This document shows positions 45,301 to 55,594 of a DNA stretch of 64,000 nucleotides, piece by piece. The notes under the pieces were generated by a model. That model worked only from the letters and a program-made list of their open reading frames with translations. It made no database searches and was not told where the DNA came from. How positions within the stretch are numbered: position 1 is the stretch's first letter; the number at the start of each line of letters is the position of its first letter. The DNA lies in assembly GCA_023101885.1 (NCBI GenBank), contig JALPQD010000143.1:1736001-1800000 (forward strand). Reading direction: 5' to 3'. This DNA is from Typhlomys cinereus. Taxonomy: Eukaryota > Chordata > Mammalia > Rodentia > Platacanthomyidae. A program made the translations under genes and the position numbers.

Positions 45301-46875
45301 CACTCAATAAAATCAATATTAAGTTTTTACTCTTATAGCTCTTTTTTTCAATATATGATCCTCATTTAATTTTAAAAAATTAAAGCTTTAATTTATTTTG
45401 CTTGATGAACAAGAAAAATATAATATTAAAGGCAACATTTTGCAATGTTTCTCTTTTTCCTCACTTTACTGGGTCCCTGTTGTTCCTAACGTATAATTTG
45501 CAAAACATATTGCTTCAATACTTACAATGAGAGAGGCGGCCCAGCTGTGGGAGGGAGAGGACAACAGCCTCCAATATTACCATAATAATCTGCCTAGGGT
45601 CCCATGAGCCCTCTGGTATATACAATTCTCTGTACTGCAGGCCCCAGCTGGAGAACATTCTCTTGACATGTATGCCAACCTTTGCCTGCAGGCAAAATAA
45701 AAAAAAAGGCAGAGAAGTAATCATGAAAATAAAAAATCTTGTCAACGGCATTAGGATGCAGTTCCCATGTTTTTGCTCACGTAGGCAGGCATTGTGCTAA
45801 CAAAATGCTATGAGACTTTTAAAGACTGCAGCTGGTATAGATTCAGATCTTTTAAAAATGTGCTGTGCTAATTCTGCAATTCTCCAATTTGAGAAAGGGA
45901 GGAGGGCCTGTGGGTACTGATAGTTTACTTATTACTGCCAATATATGACAACTTTATTTACCAACTATCACTTGGAAGATTTTTTATTGTAAGGATTGAA
46001 CAAGGAGTCACATTACAGCATTGAGTTTCATCATGGATGAAACTTTCAAACAAATGTTATTCATACCTCTTGGCAGATAGAGATCAAAGAACAATGTGAA
46101 CAATTGCCAATGGACATACTTATAAAATATTTCCATAAAATTCATTTTATATCCATCATACAAACTTAACTCTTAATGTTAAAAGTAGTTTTTGAACAAA
46201 ATATGTGTGTGTTCTGAAACTGAAATTTCAGGTTTTAGATTATATTTTACTTCAAAAGACAATAAATGTCAATGAGCTTTAAAAATTCACAGCTAATGTT
46301 GACAATTTTGATATCCCTATAATAGTATTAGCTCCAAAATTTCATTTTTTGAAATAAAATTTGCACTGAAAACAAGTTATCTCAGAACATATATGAAGTT
46401 GAACACTTGCTAAGTGCTTTAATCTAAGCAAAACAGGTAAGAAAAATATCATTATGCATAAGGACATTAACATTCTCTGTCAAATTTGTCAAATACTGGA
46501 AAGACTGGAGGAAAAGAGTATAGTGTTAAATTTCTCTTAAATATTTCCAAGAAGTGTCCAGTTTTCCTGAATTACAAATCTATTGAAGATAAATGCCTTC
46601 CTATCCAGATTAAGAGACAGATTTAAACAATTTAAAGTTCACTGTACAATAGTGAGTCATTGGTAGTTACTGATTATCTATGACAATGGAATAAACAAAT
46701 ACTGTTGGTATTTATGCAGTTATATGGCTATTTCATTGTCAATGTCTCCCATCAAATATAACTACATTAGGAAAGGATCCTTCTGTTTCATTCACTTATT
46801 AACAGGAAATCTTTTACACTCTTCTTATATCTAGCACTGGTCACGTGCTAAGTATTTATTCCAAGAATGAGTATA
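42376..46875. other. Longest repeat-poor block
   Basis: About 4.5 kb of AT-rich unique DNA without recognised SINE, LINE or LTR. A window full of repeats elsewhere makes this absence notable. Open frames at 43111-43323 and 43762-43986 (minus) are short, with no recognised domain. 45060-45260 and 45500-45850 are candidate conserved non-coding elements. Confidence 0.55.
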
Positions 46876-46879
46876 TTTA

Positions 46880-47180
46880 TGTATTCATTCATTCATTAAT
46901 TCATTTATTCAGCAAATATTTAACAGACCTCATAGCACAAGAGAAGATAGCTAATATGTAAGAAATATAAAGATAATACATTCTTATTAGAGAATGAGAA
47001 ATACTTAAAGTGTATCAAGGAAAGAGAACAGAGAGTTTGTAAGAATAGAAGGTTGAAATTCTAGAAATAATGGCTAGAAGAAATCTCCCTGAAATGAAAA
47101 TGGGAAATGAACTAGTCTTCTGAACTGTTGCCTGGTAGAGAATAGACACCCTGAAAGACTCGATGGAGAGGCAAAGGAAG
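46880..47180 (+). repeat. Old mammalian repeat-like block starting with (ATTC)n
   Basis: TATTCATTCATTCATTAATT and ATTCAGCAAATATTTAACAG lead into a stretch whose layout recalls an L2/L3-class LINE relic. Weak. Confidence 0.4.
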
Positions 47181-47184
47181 GAGT

Positions 47185-48425
47185 GAGGTTGCTCACCCTT
47201 TCACCATTTATGTAAATAGTCATGTTCTGCATGAAATCATAAGAACCTTTAAGTCATACAGCATCCTTTTGGATGTTATCTCTGGCACTTGACACTGCGT
47301 GTTACACATGGAAGATGCTCTCTGTACTGTACCACATAGACTCACATTTATGTTAGAATAAAAAAGATAAAAGGAGGAAAGCCTTCTCTATGCCTAAGCA
47401 GAGGTAAAGAATAATGGAGCCCATTACATGGCCAATGAGAAGTACAGTGAGGTCAGGCACGCACTCAGGCAGCATTTGGTTTGACACTGCCAGGAGTTCT
47501 CAGACATCTGTACACAGCTATCTATCCCAGAGATGAACTCCTTTGATTCCTAGACAAAAAAGATAAATTCATAGAAAGAATGTAAGAACATGTCATTACA
47601 AAGCAGTAAGTTAATCAAAGCCCTTGCCTTAGTGTAGTGAGGCTATACACAGGGATCGTTTTCATCTAAGAAAGATATATCATTCCTATGAAGGCAGTCT
47701 TGATGGAAATCCATGCTCATTTGCATGGGTGTCTTGAGTTTGTAGAGATGTACACCTTGCAGAGCAACTTACATGTGGTACTTAATCAGATATTGCCTGG
47801 AGAGGTGAAATGCTAATGCTGCAGCATCATGTGACAAGGGCTGAAGGAATATAGCACTTCCCATACAACTAGACAAGTCAGTCCCTAGGGACAAACTCAT
47901 GACTCTGGGGAGAACAAATAACTGTACAAGACAAAAGCAATAGACACTGGTATAAAAAGAGGACACAATATTGATTAAAGTTGTAGAGCAGTTTTACAGA
48001 TGACAGGGCAAGGGGTTGGGACAGGGAGGCAGCAATACAACCTAATAGAAGAAAGTTATCTTGAGTTCTTTCACTGCCAGCTGAATATCCACCTTCTTCC
48101 TAACCTCTCACTGCACATCCTCAGAGTCTCCTCCTGTGCTGAGGAGTGCCAAAGAAGTTCATGTTTGTCCTGACCTTTAATCCCACATTCCTAAACTCCC
48201 CTCTTCCACTGTGTAGTACTAAAGAGAGAGTGAGCTTCCCTTTGTAACCTCCTGAAACCTGAGTCTCCCCCACTGAATCCCTACATCCTAGAAATCATCT
48301 TGCAAATATAAGCACGCAACAAATATTCATTACTGGAAGCAAAGTCATCAATGACATTGGCATTGACTTATATCATTACTAAGTTCCAAGGCTCACACAT
48401 CTTCAATAGGTTTCCTGAAGTATGA
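47185..48425. other. Unique DNA
   Basis: Nothing recognised. 48060-48300 is pyrimidine-rich with an LTR- or L2-like feel but no firm match. Confidence 0.4.
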
Positions 48426-48429
48426 AATA

Positions 48430-49148
48430 AACAAAAATTGTATATGTTTATGGTACACAATTTGAAGTTTTGAGATATGCAATGTGCATATATAATGAAA
48501 TATCTAAATATAATGTGTATACATTGTGAAATAATCACTATAATCAATCTAATCATATATGCATCATATCATACAGCTACCATTTTAGTGTGTGTGTATG
48601 CTTATGCCTGTGTAGTGAGAATACTTACAATGTATCTCTACCAGTTTTTAAGTATACAATATTGTATTGGTAACTACAGTCAGTGTTTAGACACCAGATC
48701 CCCAGAATTTGTTGGTTAAACTTTGTAATCCTTTAAAAAAATGTTACCCAATTCAATCTTTACTTCAGCACCTGATAATCAAAATTTCCAGTTCCATTGT
48801 CTGTTGCATTCTTCTACATATAAGTGAGACCATGAAGCATGTGTCTTTCTGTGTCTAACTAATCCAAGTTAGTATCAAGTCCTTCAGGTTCATTCATACT
48901 GTCACACATGACAGAATTCCCTTATTTTATAAGATACAATAATTCTCTCATTTGTGTATATATTCCACATTTGTACATAAATATCATATATATACATGTA
49001 TATGACATTTATGTTGATATACCTATCACATATGTGTGTATAAGTACAAATAAATACATATATCTACACATATAGTTTCTCAATTTACCAATTTTTTAAA
49101 AGTTTATTTCCAATCTATTGAATAATGCTGAGATAAATATGGACTCAA
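48430..49148 (-). mobile_element. L1MA-type LINE relic, antisense
   Basis: Matches the antisense 3' UTR and ORF2 end of old L1s closely in order: TTTATGGTACACAATTTGAA, TATACATTGTGAAATAATCA, GGTAACTACAGTCAGTGTTT, AAGTGAGACCATGAAGCATG, GTCCTTCAGGTTCATTCATA, TTTGTGTATATATTCCACAT and CTATTGAATAATGCTGAGAT. Interrupted on the right by a B1. Confidence 0.88.
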
Positions 49149-49149
49149 T

Positions 49150-49308
49150 GTTTATTTGTTTGTTTGTTTCATGACAGACTCTCACTCATAAGACAGGCTT
49201 ACCCTGGTACTTGCTGTATAATCCAGGCTAGCCTTGAGCTCATAGCAATCACTGTGTCTTAGTTCTCCAAGTGATGGAATTATAGGCATAAGTCACCATA
49301 CTTGGTAG
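49150..49308 (-). mobile_element. B1 SINE, antisense
   Basis: TTTGTTTGTTTGTTTCATGA, CAGACTCTCACTCATAAGAC, GTATAATCCAGGCTAGCCTT, GAGCTCATAGCAATCACTGT and GGAATTATAGGCATAAGTCA. Typical antisense B1 with a T-rich start; old. Confidence 0.85.
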
Positions 49309-49310
49309 TA

Positions 49311-49672
49311 ATGTTTGTATGTATGTGTGTGTGCATGTATTATATGCACGTATGTGAACATGTGTATGCAGGTATGTGCATCTACACATGTATGTGTGGA
49401 GATCAGAGATCAATGTCAAGTTTTTTCCCCTCTATTGCTGTCCACCTTTTTTTTTTTTTTTTGAGACTGCACCTGGAGCTCTGATAGACTGGTTAGCCAG
49501 AAAACTCCAGGGGTTCTTCTGTCTTTGCCTCCTCACCCCCATCTGGCACTGGGATGACAGGTGCCTGCTGCCACTCTGACTTCTTAAGAGGTTGTTGGGG
49601 ATTTGAACTCAGATCCTCGTGCTTATGCAGTGAGCACTTTGTCGACTGAGTCATCATCCCAGTCCAATGTTA
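49311..49672 (-). mobile_element. B3-type SINE, antisense
   Basis: GT-rich tail, TGTGTGGAGATCAGAGATCA, a 15-base T run, GAGACTGCACCTGGAGCTCT, GGTTAGCCAGAAAACTCCAG, GATTTGAACTCAGATCCTCG and GACTGAGTCATCATCCCAGT. The internal T run and the CCTGGAGCTC part suggest a composite B3 with a second unit. Confidence 0.75.
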
Positions 49673-49674
49673 GC

Positions 49675-50110
49675 ACTTTTTAGCTAGGTATAGAAAAAAC
49701 GACCCCACAAAGTAAATGAAAGAAACAGCAATAATCTCTAAAGGTAAATAAATTTTAAGAGCAGATATTTGCTAGCAAGAAAGAAAGACAACCAGCTAAT
49801 TCATAGATAAGCATTCTGTCATTATCAGAAAACACAGGTTGCCTGGCCCCATAACTGCAGACAATACCAAAGAAACAGCAAACACATGTAGTTATAATGA
49901 ATAATGGAAATAACTTAAATATCAGAAGTTTCTATTTTTTTGAATGTGAATAATATGTTAATGCATGTTGCCAAGATGCCTTTCTCATTGAATTATCAAA
50001 TGATAAGGAACTTAATGTTTATATGATCATTACTATTCTCAACTTTTCTCATTCTCTCCAAGTGCTGTATGCAGTCTTTTGCAGTTTGTCTATATGTTGT
50101 CAATAAATTC
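49675..50110. other. Unique DNA
   Basis: Nothing recognised. Confidence 0.45.
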
Positions 50111-50114
50111 ACAA

Positions 50115-50475
50115 CTAAACAAGTTAAGTGAACAAGGGGTTTCATTCTTTCCCTAGATTCTCAGTTACATTTCTTAGTCCAGCTTGGTGGGAGGAGAGCT
50201 CATACTAACACCAGGAGATGAGGGTACTGGCCAGACCATATCCACAGAGCAAATCATGCCCAAATATACTAAAATATACTAAACTACTAAATCATCTCTC
50301 TCCATCTTAGCCACTTGCCCAAGGAACGATATCATCTATTGTGGGGTGGGTCTTTCCCCATCAATCAATCTGCAGAATTGTCAAGGGCTTCACTCAACTA
50401 CTAGTTCTTCACATACATTCTCAGAGCTCAGCTAAGTGTCAATCTGACACCTGTATCTAACTAGCACAAAGCCCC
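50115..50475 (-). mobile_element. Rodent LTR-like repeat, antisense
   Basis: CAGCTTGGTGGGAGGAGAGC, CTGGCCAGACCATATCCACA, TATTGTGGGGTGGGTCTTTC and CAATCTGACACCTGTATCTA parallel the antisense copy at 22.1-22.5 kb. Confidence 0.55.
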
Positions 50476-50559
50476 TATCTGTGGATGACCTCTCCTCTCT
50501 TTCCAGCTCCCATATCTCTTCTGAGTATCATATAATAATCTTCTGCACATCTCTAGTTA

Positions 50560-50830
50560 TGGTCCATGAAACTTCAGATCATTTTCTCCTACTTTCTTGC
50601 CTATTTCATCTGGGGTTACTTGAGCCAGAAACCTGGAAATAAATGTTTATCAACTTTCCAATGCTCTCTCCATAATGTTGGCATTCAGCAGGTTCTAGAA
50701 AATCTTCCTCCCAACCTATGTTGGTACTTGCCTCTTAAACTGTGTCTCCTGTTAGTACCTTCACTCAACAACTGTATGCACCCTGGTGCCTGACATCTTC
50801 TCTACAATGGAGAACTAATTTCTACATCCT
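50560..50830 (+). repeat. L2-like LINE relic
   Basis: CTTGAGCCAGAAACCTGGAA, CAACTTTCCAATGCTCTCTC, CTTGCCTCTTAAACTGTGTC and CACTCAACAACTGTATGCAC recall the remembered L2 series (GAGTCAGAAACCTGGGAGTC and following). Tentative. Confidence 0.45.
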
Positions 50831-50834
50831 TTCA

Positions 50835-51250
50835 TGAACAGAGGGTTGTGAGAAGTTGGCGACCTTGTCTCTGTGGAGGATTAAAATAGGCTGTGCTCCT
50901 TTAGGGTAACCCCAGCCCCCGGGATGACCTTCCAAGACCTTCAGAGACCACCCTAGCATGGCCGCTCTACAATTGCCTAATTATATGACATTCTTAGCCT
51001 TTTGTTTGGTGGGGACTAGTGGTCTCCTAAGTTAATGCATTTCAAAATGTTTATCACAGGCTGTTAGGACAGACACCAATGAAAGGCAAGGATTAGGTAT
51101 CAAGAGGGCATCAAGACTACTAAAGAAAAATGTCTAATTAGGCTCTGAGTTCACGACATTCCAATCTTCTTCACAGTCATGGAAATTCTAATCAGTCAAA
51201 TCAGCCTGTGGAAATTTCTTCTTGGGAACATATTTCCACAATAAAGGGAA
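50835..51250. other. Unique DNA
   Basis: Nothing recognised. 50940-51230 is non-repetitive with several conserved-looking AT-core motifs. Confidence 0.4.
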
Positions 51251-51254
51251 GCTT

Positions 51255-51535
51255 GAACCAGAGAGATGGCTCAGGAGTTAAGCCTCAGCCTTGTAAGCAT
51301 AAGGTCCGAAGTCTAGATCTCAGATCTCATGTGAAAATGGCAGGCAGAAATGGCAGCCCCATACTTCAGGCCCTGGTGGGCAGAGCCTGGGAGCCTCCAG
51401 AGCAAAGCAGATAAGAGGTAAAAGCAATCCAGGATGATTCCTGAAATCACGTTGGGTCTCCACAGGCGCACACAGTGCCATCTGATACATACAGACACAC
51501 ACCAAATCATCCAATCAATAAATAGAAGCTAACAT
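51255..51535 (+). mobile_element. CA-tailed tRNA-type SINE, sense, full length
   Basis: ACCAGAGAGATGGCTCAGGA (A box), CATAAGGTCCGAAGTCTAGA (B box), AGCCTCCAGAGCAAAGCAGA, GCAATCCAGGATGATTCCTG, AAATCACGTTGGGTCTCCAC and a degraded CA tail. Serves here as the reference sense copy for the family. Confidence 0.88.
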
Positions 51536-51552
51536 GACAGAGGCAAAGTTTC

Positions 51553-51630
51553 AAGGCTGGTGAGATTGTTCAATGAGTAAAGCACCTATTTGCAAACCTG
51601 GTGACCTGTTTGATACTTGGGAGAATATAT

Positions 51631-51678
<48 letters not shown>

Positions 51679-51727
51679 TGTCTGTCTGTCTGTCTCAAAT
51701 AAATAAATATTTTAATTAAAATAAAGA
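51553..51727 (+). mobile_element. B2/B3-type SINE with long GT tail
   Basis: AAGGCTGGTGAGATTGTTCA, ATGAGTAAAGCACCTATTTG, CAAACCTGGTGACCTGTTTG and GATACTTGGGAG give the tRNA head. The tail is (GT)n(CTGT)n at 51632-51697, and an AAATAAATAAATATTTTAAT end follows. Confidence 0.75.
51632..51697. repeat. (GT)n(CTGT)n microsatellite
   Basis: About 22 GT units followed by about five CTGT units. Confidence 0.95.
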
Positions 51728-51740
51728 AATACTAGTCTTA

Positions 51741-52077
51741 TTAGAACTGAGAGTCTGGTGGCCAAAGGAGCCATAGTTTAGCCTGAGATAGGAGAACATC
51801 AGAAAGCTGCATGATATGGCGGTAGAGGATGGACATGGAGATCCTCAGACAAATGAGGATCCCACCTTTTAAAACTTTCGGATGTTGCTGAGGGTTGCTA
51901 AGGAAGTAGGGCAGCAGGGCATAGAGTGAAAGAATAAAAAGGCTGCCGAGCACAAGATCGTCCTCTCTCAGGACAGCGAGGTGGAGAGGAGGGGTAAAAA
52001 TCATGGCTTTATGGTGGTTCCATGTGCCAGTCCGGCTGAAGCAGGCTTTACAAAATGGCCTGGAGAAACAAGAAAAG
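51741..52077 (-). other. Unclassified open segment between SINEs
   Basis: A 151-codon minus-strand frame spans 51741-52196. Its first 40 or so residues are antisense SINE. The remaining ~110 residues come from non-repeat sequence with more CpGs than the flanks. It contains a hydrophobic run (residues near 80-100, LVLGSLFILSLYALLPYFL) but no family I recognise. Could be a decayed retrocopy, an unnamed repeat, or chance. Confidence 0.3.
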
Positions 52078-52262
52078 AAGAGCTGTGGAAATCCCAGAGC
52101 AAAGCAGTAAGGAGATGGAATGATCCAGAAGATTCCTGAAGTCTTCTGGGCTTCTACGGGCACACATAATCCCCTCCTGTACTTACAGATATACACCTAC
52201 ACCCTAACACCCACCACCCACACCACAGCCCCCTCCCCCACACCACACACATGCAAGAGTTG
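52078..52262 (+). mobile_element. CA-tailed SINE body, headless
   Basis: GGAAATCCCAGAGCAAAGCA, TGGAATGATCCAGAAGATTC, CTGAAGTCTTCTGGGCTTCT and ACGGGCACACATAATCCCCT, then a C/A-rich tail (CACCCACCACCCACACC). 5'-truncated. Confidence 0.75.
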
Positions 52263-52389
52263 CTATCATTTTGGCCAACACACACTAATCAAACATCACT
52301 GAATGACTTCTCTAAAATGCTATCATCTCCCTATTCGCTATTTAAAATGCTTCGGTTCCCAAGTACACAAACCCTTAACATTCAAGTTA

Positions 52390-52620
52390 AAACTCCTGCA
52401 CTCCTTGTTTTTCTGGCATGCAAGGTTTAGTGTGATTCTTCTTTTTTTGTCTCATACTTCCCCATCATCTAGACCAATGCTTTGGTCGTTTGTAAAGTCC
52501 TTTCCAAATGGCACTTGACTTCATTCTTTGCTTCATGCTCAAATGTGCACCTAAAATACCTGGCTCAATCTTTTCTACCTTTCCTCAACCTCCCTACTCC
52601 TTTGAGAACTTGGCTTAATT
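52390..52620 (+). repeat. L2-like LINE relic
   Basis: CTCCTGCACTCCTTGTTTTT, CTGGCATGCAAGGTTTAGTG, TTCCAAATGGCACTTGACTT and CATGCTCAAATGTGCACCTA follow the remembered L2 order (GCATTCAAGGCCCT.., CTCAAATGTCACCTC). Tentative. Confidence 0.45.
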
Positions 52621-52624
52621 ATGA

Positions 52625-53060
52625 TCTTTTCCTTTTTTATTAATTCTCTAAATTATAGAATTTTTTCCTGTGTTCACATTATACGTATCTGGCAAGGAAC
52701 TACATCATTACTGTCCATGCACATACATACACTTGACTATGAGCGTGAAAAGATTTTCCACATGTGCGCACTTAGGCCAAGCACAATCCTTGTTAATACT
52801 GAAGACAGTCAATCAATGTTCAGCATATGAATAAAAATGGGTTTTGAGGGAAAAGAATAGATTAGTGAAGGAAAGATATGCCATCTATTTCTACATTGAA
52901 ATGTTCAAATGATACGATCCAACAGGTAAGAAAACGAAACGTATTATCCATGGAAGTATTTATATGCAGCAGTGGACCAGAGGTGAGAGAGCAATTGGAG
53001 GTGGAGGGAGGGAAAGAGAAAGGACATAACGAGGAGGAAGGAGAGAAAAAGGAAAGTGGG
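52625..53060. other. Unique DNA
   Basis: Nothing recognised apart from a purine-rich stretch at 52975-53065. Confidence 0.45.
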
Positions 53061-53064
53061 GGGT

Positions 53065-53400
53065 AGTTGACGGTAGAATATTCCTCACAGGCCTATGTTC
53101 TTGACCACTTGGTCCTCTGCTGGTGGTGTTGTTTGGAGAGTTTGTGGAAGGAACCTTTGCAAGGTTTGCTGCAGGAAGAATTCTTGACATGTCATAGCCT
53201 GGACCCTTTTCTGCTCTCTGAGATACCCTGCTTCCTGTGTGGCTTCCATGGGAGCAGTTTCCTGCCTACCTCCACATCTGCTTCCCTTGCCTTCCCTCCC
53301 TCTGGAAAAATAAGTCTAAATAAACCTTCGCCCCTTATGTTTGCTTCTTGTCAAATGTTTGGTCACAGCAACAAGATGAGAAACTGAAACGGGAGAGGGG
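53065..53400 (+). mobile_element. Rodent MaLR-type LTR
   Basis: GTGTGGCTTCCATGGGAGCA, AAATAAGTCTAAATAAACCT, TCGCCCCTTATGTTTGCTTC, TGTCAAATGTTTGGTCACAG and CAACAAGATGAGAAACTGAA are the ORR1/MT-class 3' end with polyadenylation signal. The GTCAAATGTTTGGTCACAG part is well kept. Confidence 0.7.
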
Positions 53401-53404
53401 GAGA

Positions 53405-54145
53405 GAAAGAATTCCCAGAGAGGAGAGCAGAGGAATTTGTACCTCTTCATTTGTTTACAAGCTAAAGAAGTCTCCTGCACAGACAAGACTGTCAGTAACA
53501 AATCTGGCAGGCGAGGGCTTCATGGGTTAGTGCTATTTAGGATTCTAAAATCAGCAGATCTTAAAGTGGAACAAAAATACATGATTAAAAGAGAAATTAC
53601 CACAGGTGCCAACACAAATGTTCTAAAAGTCCATATGCATTTGTTAGAAATCTCTGGTTTAGTTTTAGTTTACAGGGTACATTTTCAAGATGCTATATAA
53701 AATGAATGACTCAGTAATAGCCTTGATAAATTATATTCCCATGCCAATCAAAAGGTTGCATATTTAGTCAAATGCTTGGGACATAGATTGGCTTTGAAGA
53801 GTTTGTACAGTCTAAAACGTATAACTTATATTGCTTGCCTGAGTCAAAATTTTTCTCACACCAGACAATTTTTTTAGTGATTCAAACCTCCGGAAGTACT
53901 CTCTGATGTGTGGAAATCCTTCTGCTACGTCGTTCCATGAATGTGATGCCAGCCGCTTTTCCTGATGTTTTACCAACAGGTTGACCTTTTCCACCAGCAT
54001 TATAACTCAGATCTCTAACATGCTACCAAATTTACCTGGCTTCTGCTCCACAGCATGTGGATGTTTCAGTATTCACAAACCACTGAAGAAATTCCCGCTA
54101 ACAGGGTCCTAATAATTCAAGACTTTAAATCACAACATCTTAAGC
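53405..54145. other. Unclassified DNA
   Basis: No gene recognised. The 62-codon minus frame at 53812-54000 retains four CpGs, but no domain is visible. Confidence 0.35.
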
Positions 54146-54149
54146 AACA

Positions 54150-54505
54150 GTTCGCAGTTGTAATGGTTATTCTTTTTGGTGGCTGTGAGAAAGTACCCAA
54201 AGTCAAACCGTTTAAGAGAGAAACAGAGTTTATTCAGCTTACGGTTCCAGAGGGGAGATAAGGTCTTTTCATGGCAGAAGTGGCATGCTTGGAAGCTGAA
54301 GCTGGAGGCAGGCTAAGTGACTGCAGACATCTTGGAGCCTGAGAGTTGCTAACTGCTAGCTGCAAAAACCAGACTTCTCCAGCAGGTAGAGTGGGACTAA
54401 TCCCCTGAGGCCCACCCGCTGGTCAAGGCTCCACCTCTCAAAGGTGCCATGACCTTCCCAAACACAAGAGACTGTGAGGTACACATTTCAAACCATGACA
54501 CCAGT
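54150..54505 (-). mobile_element. Rodent LTR-like repeat, antisense
   Basis: TTGTAATGGTTATTCTTTTT, GGCTGTGAGAAAGTACCCAA, GAAACAGAGTTTATTCAGCT, TACGGTTCCAGAGGGGAGAT, CCACCTCTCAAAGGTGCCAT and ACATTTCAAACCATGACACC. Antisense MaLR-like layout: 3' end first, ending at a CCATGACA-type LTR start. Confidence 0.6.
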
Positions 54506-54524
54506 GCTCACTGAATTTCTTCCT

Positions 54525-54775
54525 TTAAAATTTTTAATTTTTTAATTTTTCTGGTTTTGCAAACATGAGTGAATGAGTGATTGTGTCTGCCCCCTCTTCT
54601 GCCCTGCTTCCTCTCCCACCCTTCTCTCCCTTTAACAATCCATCCCTCTCCCTCCCACTCTCCTGCCTATCTGTTTGCTAGAGAGGGATAGTTCCTTTCT
54701 CATTGTCCGTTCTAGTAGGGGCTCAAGCCTCTATGGAAGACTAGCTATTTTGCTGGCCTTCATTTTGTCTTTTAA
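54525..54775 (-). mobile_element. L1 3' end, lineage B
   Basis: T/A start, AACATGAGTGAATGAGTGAT, TGTGTCTGCCCCCTCTTCTG, CCCTTCTCTCCCTTTAACAA, CTAGTAGGGGCTCAAGCCTC. Closest to the 15.7-kb copy (shared GAGTGATTGT). Confidence 0.65.
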
Positions 54776-54804
54776 TTGAAAGTAGGCTAGCACTTACTAC
54801 TACT

Positions 54805-55025
54805 TTTTTAATATATTTTATTTTTTATTAATTTTTTATTTTTCTACTTTTACAACCATATTGAGTACTCATTCCTGCTTCCCTCCATTCCTTCTCCCTC
54901 CCATTCCCTCCCTTCCTTTCATCAATTCCTCCTACTCCCTCCCACCCTCCTGCCTACATGCTTCTATGGACCCCAAGGTTCTCTCTGGCTTGTCTACTCT
55001 TGTGGGGATTCAGGCCTCTATTACT
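54805..55025 (-). mobile_element. L1 3' end, lineage B
   Basis: T/A start, TTTTACAACCATATTGAGTA, CTCATTCCTGCTTCCCTCCA, TTCATCAATTCCTCCTACTC, GGACCCCAAGGTTCTCTCTG, CTTGTGGGGATTCAGGCCTC. Closest to the 40.2-kb copies. Confidence 0.65.
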
Positions 55026-55029
55026 TTTT

Positions 55030-55475
55030 TTTTCTACTCTCCTAAGAAGTCTTATGGAAATTTCTATTTTAAAAATACCAGAAAAATCAGGCTTTTCTAG
55101 TTGTGGCTTTTTAAAAAAATCACAACTTTTTCCAATATTTGTAGAAGCAAAAGATTACCAGTGGAGTTTGCAAAACAAGTAATCATTTGCCTGAAGAAAC
55201 TGATGGTATGAGCTCTTGTTTGAAATTTTAATATTCTATGAGCGTTACCTTCCAAGTTATCTCATACCTATAACATTGTCAGCTTGTGGACTCAGCTCAG
55301 TAACTGTGAAAGACAAATATCAATTATAAGTCCAGAATGAGAGAAAGAGAAAGAGGGAAGGAAAAGGAAGATCAGAAAGAATAGATCCCATTAAAAAATG
55401 GTCCGGTTTTCTAGATTTTCTTTTTGAACATGTTGTGCATAATTTTGTTTAGTCTTTTTGGTATGTGTGGTTACA
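55030..55475. other. Unique AT-rich DNA
   Basis: Nothing recognised. Confidence 0.4.
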
Positions 55476-55479
55476 AATC

Positions 55480-55592
55480 TGGACTCATATTTAGTTTATT
55501 TAAATGCTTATCGCTTGTTCACACTTTATTACCTATGAAAAGGTGGTTGATAAGCATGTATCGATCAATAAATATATGTTGAATTGAATTAC
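55480..55592 (+). repeat. L2 LINE 3' end
   Basis: TATCGCTTGTTCACACTTTA, GGTGGTTGATAAGCATGTAT and CGATCAATAAATATATGTTG then AATTGAATT match the L2 3' terminus (CTTGTTCATCTTTGTA, AGTAGGCGCTCAATAAATGT, TTGTTGAATGAATGA). Confidence 0.7.
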
Positions 55593-55594
55593 AT

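Noticed and set aside
46880..46912. ATTC repeats considered as a regulatory tetranucleotide array
   Set aside because: Short and imperfect, best seen as the start of an old interspersed repeat.
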